Shown here: positions 21,184 through 30,240 of the stretch, piece after piece | Layout of the letters: each line of letters starts with the position of its first letter | Position numbering within the stretch: position 1 is the stretch's first letter | Origin: Symbiodinium natans | Taxonomy: Eukaryota > Sar > Dinophyceae > Suessiales > Symbiodiniaceae | Reading direction: 5' to 3' | NCBI GenBank assembly: GCA_905221605.1 | Contig: CAJNDS010000413.1 | Location: 62,001 to 126,000 of the forward strand | DNA length: 64,000 nt | Notes under the pieces: generated by a model | The model's database searches: none | Told to the model about the DNA's origin: nothing | What the model saw: only the letters and a program-made list of their open reading frames with translations | Position numbers and translations under genes: made by a program

Positions 21184-22145
21184 CGAGGAGTCCTGCTGCA
21201 AAAAAGGCTTTCTTTTTCAGGCATCCAGCATGTCCAGTTTCAAAGGGGTGTGGGGCCTAGGAATTTGGGGTTTCGGGTTTCGGGCCCGGCTAGACTTCAG
21301 CCCAGAGGCAAAAGGGGCCCGTGCTGAAAAAGGAACTAGGGGTTTTTTTTTGCCACCCGACTAGCCACGGCAAAGCGGGGTAAATGGGTCGGAGGAACGG
21401 AAAAAGGACACCCAATAGGCACATGCCAGCTGCCCAGGGATATTGCCAGGAAGGCATTAAGGGTAGGAAATTGGCGGTGGGTTCATTCGGGAGAGATCAA
21501 TGTTCCCAGACCAACATGCACCAACACCAGATAAACAACGACGGCTAATGATCCCCCCCAGCGGAACCCAGTCTTGGTATGTTTCCCTGGGGCACCTCCC
21601 CTTCAGAAAGAGCAAGAGCCCTGTTCGCGATCCTCCGTCACAAAGAAGGGTTAGAACACAGTACAGCCAGTGCAGCCAGTAAATATAGCTTGAAACACCG
21701 AGTACGGGGATCGCCACTTCAGAGCTCGCCTGCTTTGTACACACTAAGCCTTACCGTCCCTCGCCAAGTTACCTCCAGATATATTGCAGACTAGCAACGG
21801 GGACTTACCAGTAAGGGTTAACCAGGGAGGGAACTGTCATGGCTCGGATGTCAGTAAGGACTACGTCACGTCCCTTCACTACACTGCTATGCTTACAAGA
21901 GGGTCCGCTCGGCAGCCTAGTTCAATTTTCAAATGTCCGGCTGCGCTTTCAAAGGAGCCAGACCTCTCAGAAATGTTCCTGCCTGACTTCCCGGATTCTT
22001 GGGTTGTGGAATGGATGAGATGTGTGCACGCCTGTGGCCCATGTCATGAGATGCATCCGAGGTTGGGGAATCCGGGCCAGGCGCGGCTCCGTGCCCAGCT
22101 TGAAATGGGGGTGGCCCCCTGGGCTAGCTCTGCTTGCGCCGTGAG

Positions 22146-22383
22146 TTTTGAATTACGAATTACGAAGTGCAAATTGTCGATTAGGCCGTGGCCCCAGGGC
22201 TCTGGAATGCACTAATTACAAATTAGGGTGCGCGGATTTTGTGTCGTACTAGTGGCACCAATTACGAATTAAAGTGCACGACTTTGTTGGTCGAATTAGT
22301 TGCATATCGGCAGGGTAATTACTAATTAGACGGACTCCCAGCACTAAATTAGGAATTGACATGCAAGTGCAGTCGTGAATTGT
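22146..22383. repeat. AATTACGAATT repeat array A
   Basis: Irregularly spaced AATTACGAATT, AATTACAAATT and TAATTACTAATT motifs separated by 15-40 bp of unrelated sequence. A related array is at 26805-26945. Confidence 0.8.
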
Positions 22384-22827
22384 AGTGCGATCCGGGAAGG
22401 AAGGGGGGGGCGGCTTCTGAATGAGAGTTACCGTCTAGGCACGCCTGTGGCCAGTGCATGGGCTGGTAGATTCTTTGGCCTCCCCCCCCTTTCAGACTTA
22501 CAAACCCTTTCAGACTTACAAACTTGGCCGCAATCCGTTGCGGCTCACAGTTCTACCGTCGGAAGCAGTAGGAGGCAGCTGATATGTACCGGTGTCTTGA
22601 GCGCCGTGCCATTGGTCTCTACCAGTAGGATGTCAGGATCCCGACTTTGCGGCATAGGGCCCAAGCCATTCTGGAATGACAGTATCGCCGCATGTCCCAC
22701 GTCATTGTTGAGGTGCTGGCAGTTGTGTGGGATGTGCGCGGTCGTCATTGCAATAAGCTCACGACACTTCCTGTCCAGATCACCTCAGGGTGGCCGAATG
22801 TCCCAACTGACTCGTTGGGGGTGTAGT

Positions 22828-23395
22828 TCACATCCCAAGGTCCAAGGTCTGCAGGTTGTCAGGCAAGGTCTGATTCTCCCAGCTCTGCTTGAAGTCGTGT
22901 CCAAGGCTTAAGGACTGTAAGTTGTCAGGCAGAGCAGTATGCTTGAGGTACCAGCGAAGACAGCCCGTGACTCTCCAGGGTGGGATGCCTCTCCGCATCA
23001 TCTTCCACTGCGCTTTGTGCCAGTCGTGTCGGGCCATGGCTTCAGCAGGTGAGTTGCAGGTCGTCAGGCAAGGCCTTATTCTCCCAGCTCTGCTTGAAGT
23101 CATGTCCAAAGCTTAAGGACTGTAAGTTGTCCGTCAGGGCAGTATTCTCGAGGTGCCAGCGAAGACAGTCCCTGACGCTCCAGGGCGGGATGTCTCTCAG
23201 CATCATCGTCCACTGCATTCTGCGCCAGTCGTGTCGGGCCAAGCTTAAGGACTGTAAGTTGTCAGGCAGAGCAGTATTCTCGAGGTGCTAGCGAAGACAG
23301 TCCTTGACGCTCCTGGGTGGGGTGTCTCTCAGCACCATCGTCCACTGCGCTCTGCGTCAGTCGTGTCGGGCCATGGCTTCAGCAGGCGAGTTGTC
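22828..23395 (-). pseudogene. Degenerate FNIP/LRR-like tandem repeats
   Basis: The minus strand encodes repeats of the form LPDNLQSLSLGHDFKQSWEN, matching the FNIP-type consensus (L-LP-L-L-FG-FNQ). At least three DNA copies of a 190-bp unit (about 22905, 23105 and 23240) alternate FNIP coding with a second segment that is interrupted by stops. No intact ORF spans them; the longest is about 93 codons. FNIP repeats are abundant in dinoflagellates. It sits in the block that also holds the LINE. Confidence 0.6.
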
Positions 23396-23660
23396 AACAT
23401 CTTATCATATTAGAGTAATACACGTAAGAGGTTAAGGTCGGGGGTTAGGGGAGATAGACAGTAAGGAGGTCAGTAGAGGGGGGAGTGGGAGAGTCGAGGC
23501 GGAGAGAAAAGTGAGCTGGTCCAGGGCGTGGTTATGTGTTCTTTTTGTTGTCAACCCTCCCCTGTCGTTTGTTTGTCAATCCTTCCCTGTCGGTCTGGGC
23601 GAGGTCGGTTTTTTTTTTTTGGCGCAATCCAGTGTGGTGCAGCCGTCGTCGTCGATGTAT

Positions 23661-24310
23661 GTTGCTCTTCCCATGCTTGTGCCGGCATGGCGGTGGCGGG
23701 AGCCCGTAAGGACAGTACATGGCTGTAAGGTACATCACAGCGTACAGGCCATGTCACGACATCACAACACGCAGGTACTGACATGACTGGCATGTCTTGG
23801 CATGGCGGCGGCTGGAGCCTTCAAGAACAGCATACTAGCAATGTCACAACGTCGCAACATGTAGGTACTGACATGACTGGCATGTATTTGGCTCGGCGGT
23901 GGCTGGAGCCTTTAAGAGCAGCACATGACCGAAAGTGACTTCATGACACCGCAGCATGTATAGAACAGCACGACATCCTCAGGTATTCCCATACTGCCGG
24001 GCGGCATTTGCCATAGGCTAGTTTTTTTTTTGGGCGGGTAACGGCGCAAACCTTCAGGGTGCAGCCTTCTTCGTCGATGCGTTTCGTAGTGTCTGCAGGC
24101 ATGGCGGTGGCGGAAGCCCTTAAGGACAGCACATGACTGTTGGACATGGTGCATATGCAGGGCACAACATGACATGGTCGCACGCAGGGGACAACATGAG
24201 TCTGCCACATCGTCTCACTAAATGCGAGGCAGAGCGGCGGTGGGAGCCTGTAACATCATTCGATATTACGTCAAGCCACGGCTGTGATCACACGCAGGCG
24301 TGCAGAGGCA
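23661..24310. repeat. Degenerate tandem repeats of about 90-100 bp (GCATGGCGGTGGCGGGAGCC core)
   Basis: At least four copies of GCATGGCGG(T/C)GGC(G/T)GGAGCC followed by AAGGACAGCACATGAC and CATGACTGGCATGT motifs (about 23683, 23800, 23890 and 24090). No coding signal. Confidence 0.75.
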
Positions 24311-24420
24311 ATGCCGTGTTGTAGGGTATTTGGGTCACGGCCAAATTGGTCATTGTATCCTACCTTGAGTTAGGGCGAATTAGCAACCTCATCCCCTCTG
24401 GGTCAGGTGGGAGGGGCGTG

Positions 24421-25551
24421 TCAGCGATCTCTGCTCGGCAGTGTTGCCGGCATCGTTTTGGCTCTCTTGAGGGGGGGGACGGGGGTTGGGGTTGTTTGAG
24501 GTTGTTCCACTTCCAGCCGGGCCATGCGGCGAGGTCCATCCCTACCCTCATGCATGGCGGCCCCCGTCATGCAGCTGCTTTGGGACTGTTCACTCAGTGC
24601 TCCAAGCCAAGGCACTCCATTCTCGAGGTCCCTCTGATCATCCGCTAAGAGCCTAGTGATGAACCCCGGTGACGGGGGCTTGAGGCGGCCTGTGTTGCGG
24701 AGACCTGAAGCTTGAGGCTCATCCTCCGAGCTGGAGATTTCTTGGGGGGGGCGTCTTTCCTGCAGCTCGGGCTGGGGGGGGCGCTCCTGTTGGACAGCTC
24801 TGGTTCTAGCTATCAGGTTAGGGATGGAGAGTTGTACGGTGCCTGGTCGGACCAGGTTGTGCCTGAACCTGCTCAGCTGGGCTGGGGTCGGGAGTGCAAA
24901 CCCCTGTGTGAGGAGGAGAGATCTAAGTTCAACGGAGAGGGTCTTTACATTGCGGGGAGTAAACGCAATGAGAGTTAGGCGTCTACGTCCCGTCCACGGC
25001 ATGGCCCCATGAAGTAGAAGGTTGGATGTGAATATCGCAGGGTGAGGGAAGAGGGAGTACGCTTTACCCTGAACTCGTCTACCTTCATGTTCTCTCTCTA
25101 CCGTCCCCTCTGGGTGTTCTATCCACAGTTCACCGCCTTCATGGTCAGTTAGGCTAATTGCGATGGAAGGGACATGCGAGTTCTGTACATCTTTGTGCAG
25201 CCCTCTCATAGACCCCTCACGAATCGTAACACTGCAAAAGGGAATCCCCGTATAGAGACTACGTACAAAGCTTGTAACCGCCTGCGTGGTGCACGGCACA
25301 TCGTACGTATTGTTTATGGGCGCCATTGAGCTTCTCGGGCTCGCCCCTGACACGAAAGACCGTCCTCCTGTCGGCCCCTGTTTGCATTGGCGGGGCATGG
25401 TATCCCACAGTTCCACAATGTTTTCCCTGCATATGGGCCCCGATTCCCTGATCATGTGGAAGGCCCTTTCCTCCAGTTGTTCCACCATGACACCTGTCGA
25501 AGTTTGAACCTGGTTTGAGGCTCTTTTTGTCAAAGTCTGAAGTTTGTTTAG
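24421..25551 (-). CDS. 2OG-Fe(II) dioxygenase-like ORF, probably from a mobile element
   Basis: Open frame of about 375 codons ending at 24421. It has no ATG near its 5' limit; the first is at MVEQLEER. The middle shows the facial triad of a double-stranded beta-helix dioxygenase: LHKDVQN (His and Asp), then GGELWIE, FPHPAIF, LLLHGAMPWTGRRRLTLIAF (distal His and the 2OG-binding Arg). The C-terminal 140 residues are Pro/Arg/Glu-rich and look disordered. Similar HxD...H modules occur, to my knowledge, in ORFs of dinoflagellate mobile elements. Here the ORF shares strand and block with a LINE and lacks telomere-like repeats around it. Substrate unknown; protein, DNA and RNA bases are all possible. 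Confidence 0.55.
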   Translation of the reverse strand, partial: LNKLQTLTKRASNQVQTSTGVMVEQLEERAFHMIRESGPICRENIVELWDTMPRQCKQGPTGGRSFVSGASPRSSMAPINNTYDVPCTTQAVTSFVRSLYTGIPFCSVTIREGSMRGLHKDVQNSHVPSIAISLTDHEGGELWIEHPEGTVEREHEGRRVQGKAYSLFPHPAIFTSNLLLHGAMPWTGRRRLTLIAFTPRNVKTLSVELRSLLLTQGFALPTPAQLSRFRHNLVRPGTVQLSIPNLIARTRAVQQERPPQPELQERRPPQEISSSEDEPQASGLRNTGRLKPPSPGFITRLLADDQRDLENGVPWLGALSEQSQSSCMTGAAMHEGRDGPRRMARLEVEQPQTTPTPVPPLKRAKTMPATLPSRDR

Positions 25552-27100
25552 GGTCCCTTTGTTCTTGCTTCTAGGCCCACCGACCCCCTGCTCCTATATC
25601 TTTGTGGCTAACACAGTGGCGGAAGGTGGGTCAGATTGAGGAAGCGAGAGCGAGGGAGGGGCGAGTCGTGGGGGTGCAGGAATGCGCGTGTTGAGATGAA
25701 ATTGTCGATATGGCCTGTTTTCTGGAGCACAACCTTCCGCTAGGAGCATCATAGGGAACCGTTTTAGGGCCTTATTGTCCGAGCGGTATCCCGCCAACCT
25801 CAAAGTCCAAAGTCCAATGTAGACCCCAAAAGCCTGAACCTTGCGGAAACGAAGAGACGTATGGATTAGGAGTGGTTTGATCCTATTCGGGGATGCTGCT
25901 CAGTGGTGGCTCGGGCAATGGGGTATGAACGGTTGGATATACATACATACCAACAACAGCTTGATTAGAATCAATTCAGGTTGGGGGTGCAGACATTGGT
26001 GGTTTGGGCTAGGGTATTTATGGGAGGGTAGTGGGGGAGCTAAGGTAAGCACCGGTTCGTAGTTTATTAGGGCACTACAGGGTAGGAGGCACGGGGGTAA
26101 GGCAAGGGGGTATGGTTCGCAAGTATCCGAGCATGTCCGGGGGTTACGGGGCCAGGGGCACAGGAAGGAGAGAGTAGTGGGCTTTGGATAGTTGAGCGAA
26201 GGTTTTTTTTTTTTCTTTTTTCGGGGCGGGGGGAAAGGGAAGGTGTTGAAGGCTGTCACTTTGAGGCGTTGCAGTCTTGAGGGTACGCAAAGTCGAGCAC
26301 AGCTGGTGATTTTATGGTGGTGGGGCAGGTGCTTCAGGTTAGGGTGTTACATGGCAAGATCATGCAGTGTACCTCAGTTGCATTCATCGTACAAGTGCGA
26401 AGGTTTGTGGGGGGGGGGGGGGGGGTAGGTAGGAGCCGGGGGTGGGGGTGCCTTTCACGCTCTTTTTAGCTGCACTCATCTCAGCACGAATCCAGCGGCA
26501 GGATTAGTTTGCTATCTGGGACAGAGTGTTGGAGTATACCAGGGAGTAGAGGAGGATTGGGCCTAGGCCTAAGTGGGGGGAGGTGGGGGGGGGGGCAAAA
26601 GGTCGTGTCAGGTACTGCCCCAGGGCCTTTCCGACTGTGGTTGAATTACGTGCAGTAGGACATCATCCCTTAGGGGGGGCCTTCTTGTACTTCTACACAA
26701 GGAAGCGTCCAAGTCAGCAAAACAAGTCAGCAAAGGCAAAGGTATTTAGGGCATTGGGATGGAAGGACCCCTCTTCACGTTCTCAGCACAGAGTCGCATT
26801 GGCTAATTACAAATTAGGATGCTGTGTAATTATGAATTCGGAGGCCGGCATGTCGGCTGAAATTACGAATTGGAAGCTGGTTGAAATTACGAATTGGAAG
26901 CTGGTTGAATTATGAATGCAGGTCGAATTACGAATTGGCCCCTTTCAGAGGGGGTTTGTGGGTAATCATTCTGAATTAGTCGTCGGATAAGGCCTATGCA
27001 AAACGTGGAAGGTTGCTGGCGTGCAAGATTCAGGACGTGGCATAGCATACGGAAGCCCCTTACCAGGCTTTCGCACTATGCCGTCGCTATGGCTTCGCCA
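25552..27100. other. Non-coding part of the mobile-element block
   Basis: G-rich sequence with a T-run/G-run tract (26199-26230), a G18 run near 26410 and AATTACGAATT array B (26805-26945). No convincing ORF. Confidence 0.5.
26805..26945. repeat. AATTACGAATT repeat array B
   Basis: Includes two perfect tandem copies of GAAATTACGAATTGGAAGCTGGTT (26869-26912), plus single AATTACGAATT, AATTATGAATT and TAATTACAAATTAG motifs. Confidence 0.85.
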
Positions 27101-27331
27101 TTACTGTCCAGGTGCAGGGGTTATGTAATCAAGGGCCGCCCGGAGGGCCTCAGCTCGTTGCGCTGGGGACATCGGTCCCGGCGGGACCATGGGCCCTTGT
27201 TGGGTTTGCGAAACCTGTGGCGGGGGCTGAGGATACGGCTGATTCACAAGCGGAGCTATCTGAATGGGCCTGACGCTGGGGAGCCCTCCCGGGATCGGAG
27301 ACATCACGTCTGCCATGCGGGGGTCCTGCAT
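27101..27331 (-). CDS. Small Pro-rich ORF following the coiled-coil ORF at TAACATG
   Basis: 76 codons from ATG 27331, Pro/Gln-rich (QPPPQVSQTQQGPMVPPGPM). The stop of the upstream ORF and this start form TAA-C-ATG, a +1-shifted near-overlap. It could be reinitiation, a frameshifted C-terminal part of the same protein, or a broken reading frame. Confidence 0.4.
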   Translation of the reverse strand: MQDPRMADVMSPIPGGLPSVRPIQIAPLVNQPYPQPPPQVSQTQQGPMVPPGPMSPAQRAEALRAALDYITPAPGQ

Positions 27332-27332
27332 G

Positions 27333-28841
27333 TTAGGCGCCAGGGGTGCGAATTGTGTGCCCCCTCATCTGGCGGGCACCCATGCGGTCAAGCATCTCCT
27401 TGAGGACATCGAAGATGGCATCCCATTTCTGCTCATTGGCAGTTGTCTGGTTCTCCTGACGACCCAGCCGGCCTGTCATGTCCTTGAGGATGTCGTAGAT
27501 GGCTTCGTGTTTCTGGTCATGGGCATGGGCCTGGTTCTCCTGGCGACCAAGCTTGCCCACCAGGTTAACCAAGCTTGTTTCCTGGCCATCCACTCTTTCT
27601 GTCAGGTCAGTGAGGGCCTCTTTGATCTCCGCAAGGAGGAGCCCCAGCTTGCCCATGTCATCCACATGCTTGACTTGCCATCCTCGCGGCTCCTGGGCGT
27701 CCGTCCTGTGGAGGATGCTGTCGAGGGATTCTTTCATGCCCTTCATGTAGGAGTGGTTCCCTTTGAGCTGCGAGTTGAGGGTGCCATGCGATGAGGCTGC
27801 TTCCGAGGACGCTTTGTCAAAGCCCTGAGATACACGGCTATTCAGGAGTTTGATGTCCGCCTGGATTTGGAGGGTCTGGTCCTGGATGGTCTGCAGGGTC
27901 TGAGCCAGCTTGGAAAGGTCATCTCGGCATTCCTTCAGTTCCGGGCTTGTTGTAGAGCTTGTTGTCGACCCCGGGCTTGTGGTGGCTGTTCCCAGGGCCC
28001 CCTGAACGTGTTGTTTAATTTCTTGCGCAGCAAGCTGGGTTGCCGCCACAAGCTTGACGCGAACCTCCTCGATCTGGGCCTTGAGGGCTGCGAAGTTGGC
28101 GGTGAGGTCCGGAGGACTGGCCACCAGCTTGGACATATCCTGGAAGCTCTGCTTGAATTCGGCCACAAGCTTGTTTCTGCTGCCTTCTATCTGCGATGTG
28201 ATGGCCGAGAACTTGGTCTTGAGGTCCGCCTCCTGGAAAGCTTGCTTGATCTCCGATAGGACCTTGGTCTTGGATGTCTCAAGCTGGGTCGTCATGGTTG
28301 CCAGCGTAGCTTTGACATCCATTTCCTGGAAGGTCTGGAGAAGGTTTGTGAGGAGGACTTTGACGTTCTCGACTTTCTCCAAGATCGGCTTCAAGTACGT
28401 GTCAGCCAAGGGCGCGACCATGTCGTGCAGCGGGGCAAGGTAGTCCAGGAGGGTTTGGGTCTGGGCCCTTGGGTCGGCGGCGGACTCTTTTTCTTCTTCG
28501 GCTTGACCACCCAGAGTTCGCCTGGCTCCTTTACTGCGTCCACAGCACTTCGGTAGGGAGGCGCGGCCATAGACCCATTTGCAGCAAAGTTCCAAGAGGT
28601 CATAGAGCGTCCCAAGGCACACTCGTGTTGTCTTCATGATGAAGGGGAGGAGCAGCGTAGCCAAGACGCCGACGGTCACTGGCAGTAGTGACTTCACCAT
28701 GGGGCTGAGCTCAAGCGCCTCCATCCACGACCGCGGTTCGGGTTGGGGCATCATGGCTGCACAAAGCAAAGGCAGCAAGAAGAACTTTGAAGGGAGCAAA
28801 GCTACCAGAGGTCTGTACGAGCCACGGCAGTGCGTCCGCAT
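27333..28841 (-). CDS. Membrane-anchored coiled-coil protein, probably part of a mobile element
   Basis: 502 codons with ATG at 28841; a second Met pair near residue 30 may be the real start. A hydrophobic segment (SLLPVTVGVLATLLLPFIM, about 50-70) is followed by a Cys/Arg-rich cytosolic-type stretch and then about 350 residues of heptad-like helix with repeated A-F-Q-E-DLK motifs. Near the C-terminus KLGRQENQ and GRLGRQENQ repeat. No enzyme motif. It is 384 bp downstream of the RNase H ORF, on the same strand, in the block free of telomere-like repeats. A structural protein of a retroelement is one reading; a captured host gene is another. Confidence 0.55.
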   Translation of the reverse strand: MRTHCRGSYRPLVALLPSKFFLLPLLCAAMMPQPEPRSWMEALELSPMVKSLLPVTVGVLATLLLPFIMKTTRVCLGTLYDLLELCCKWVYGRASLPKCCGRSKGARRTLGGQAEEEKESAADPRAQTQTLLDYLAPLHDMVAPLADTYLKPILEKVENVKVLLTNLLQTFQEMDVKATLATMTTQLETSKTKVLSEIKQAFQEADLKTKFSAITSQIEGSRNKLVAEFKQSFQDMSKLVASPPDLTANFAALKAQIEEVRVKLVAATQLAAQEIKQHVQGALGTATTSPGSTTSSTTSPELKECRDDLSKLAQTLQTIQDQTLQIQADIKLLNSRVSQGFDKASSEAASSHGTLNSQLKGNHSYMKGMKESLDSILHRTDAQEPRGWQVKHVDDMGKLGLLLAEIKEALTDLTERVDGQETSLVNLVGKLGRQENQAHAHDQKHEAIYDILKDMTGRLGRQENQTTANEQKWDAIFDVLKEMLDRMGARQMRGHTIRTPGA

Positions 28842-29224
28842 TTGCCAATTTCCGGGCCGCCCCGCCCCCCCCCCATTTAGGGTCTGCTTGGAAGGTATGG
28901 AAACAACTAGCCGTCATGTGTGGTTCACTCAGAGCCACGGACGTGCCTACACAACTCAGGCTCAATTCAGGGGTCATGTTAAGCGTTCAAAGCCCGTGTC
29001 TCTTCCATGTATGTCGAATAGGCGATTGCCGGCAGCTGCTAGTCTGGACTTATAGGTCGTGTTTTCGCCCCCCCCTCCCCAATCCTAGCTAGTCAGTCTT
29101 GAGCTACCAGCGGGTCAAGATCAAGATAGTGTGAAAGGGAAATTGCGAGGGTCCGCGGGTTAGGCGGGGGTTACTCGAAATGACCTGCGGTGCCAGACAG
29201 GAGCGCCTGGCGGTTTGAGTCTTC
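28842..29224. other. Spacer between RNase H and the coiled-coil ORF
   Basis: No gene seen. Contains C-runs near 28861 and 29070. Confidence 0.5.
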
Positions 29225-30240
29225 TTACCATAGCCACAGGGGGCATGTGATGTGTTGGTCTTGAAAATACGAGACCGCATAGTCTCTTCTCCTGATCACC
29301 ATACGAGTATGCGGCAGGAGTACAGCTTGCTTAGCACATTCATCTGCTAATTCATTCATAGGTTCACCTCGGTGTGCCCGGACATGTTTAACGGCCGTGT
29401 ATGCCGAGACTTCTTCCCAAAGGAGTAGCAACGCTGAGGTATCTGATGCATGTACAACTGAGTGTATTGCTCCCTGAAGGAGTTGAAGAACGTGTTGCGA
29501 GTCAGACATGAAAAGGAAGGACCCCGAAGGAACAAAAGTCCGGAGTCGCTTGATGGCCTGCAGTCCCTTGCAAGCTGCTACCAATTCAGCCTTTATGTTG
29601 GTACTTCTGCCGGGAATAGCTTGTTGTATGATCACCGCATCTGTCTGAATGTCCCCATAGGGGGGGAGTATGACTGCTGCCGCTCCTCCCTGTCCTGCCA
29701 TACAGCTACCATCGGTGGATACTCGTATGGCATCCTCCACATCTTCGGGGGTCAATTCAGGGTGTTCTATGTACGCTGTTACATAAGGGGTTTCAACCGG
29801 AGGGTGTCGCATGGGAAGGAGGTGGAAGTCCCCACCCACTCTGCTGAGCGCCCTGCCTCGGAGGTCTACATGAGCCAGAATTGGGTAGAATTCGGGAGCG
29901 ACATTCTTCTTGCGGAGATAGTCTTCAGTGAACTGTTTCCATATGAGTCTGTTCTGCGCAGCTCCTTCCCAAGTGATAGGCTGACCTGCCTTACGATGGT
30001 CCTGCCAGGCAAGGTGGAGCCAACGGCTGCAGTTAGGCCAGTACCCCGGTGCCCTACGCTGTTGTGCAACATTCAGGAGTTGCCACGATGAGCCTCGTAT
30101 GCTGAGGGCTTTCGAGATCGGTCGGACTTGTGGGTTGGGGAGTCTGGCAGCATGACCCCAGTAAGAAAAAGCTTTGGGTCTGTATATGCGTCCATGTTTC
30201 ATGTCCTGTCGCCTGTGCCGCCATCCTTGCTGCTCTTCTC
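29225..30240 (-). CDS. LINE RNase H domain, frame-shifted relative to ORF2
   Basis: Continues the C-terminal RT region (YWGHAARLPNPQ) and then shows RNase H residues: STDGSCMAGQGGAAAVI (Asp), IKAELVAACKGLQ (Glu), MSDSQHVLQLL (Asp), VRAHRGEPMNELADECAKQA (His/Asn/Asp). RNase H removes RNA from the RNA-DNA hybrid. The frame differs from ORF2; the switch falls at or near a (TG)n run around 30238-30248, where TGTGTGTGTGAGAAG puts a TGA in this frame. This is either a slippage mutation or a site of recoding. The ATG at 30202 is internal, not a likely start. Confidence 0.85.

Noticed and set aside
22146-22383. A CRISPR-like array from the repeated AATTACGAATT motifs
   Set aside because: The motif is only about 11 bp, spacing is irregular, there are no cas genes, and the context is eukaryotic.
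22375-22911. 178-codon plus-strand ORF
   Set aside because: Overlaps FNIP-like coding on the other strand and shows no motif.
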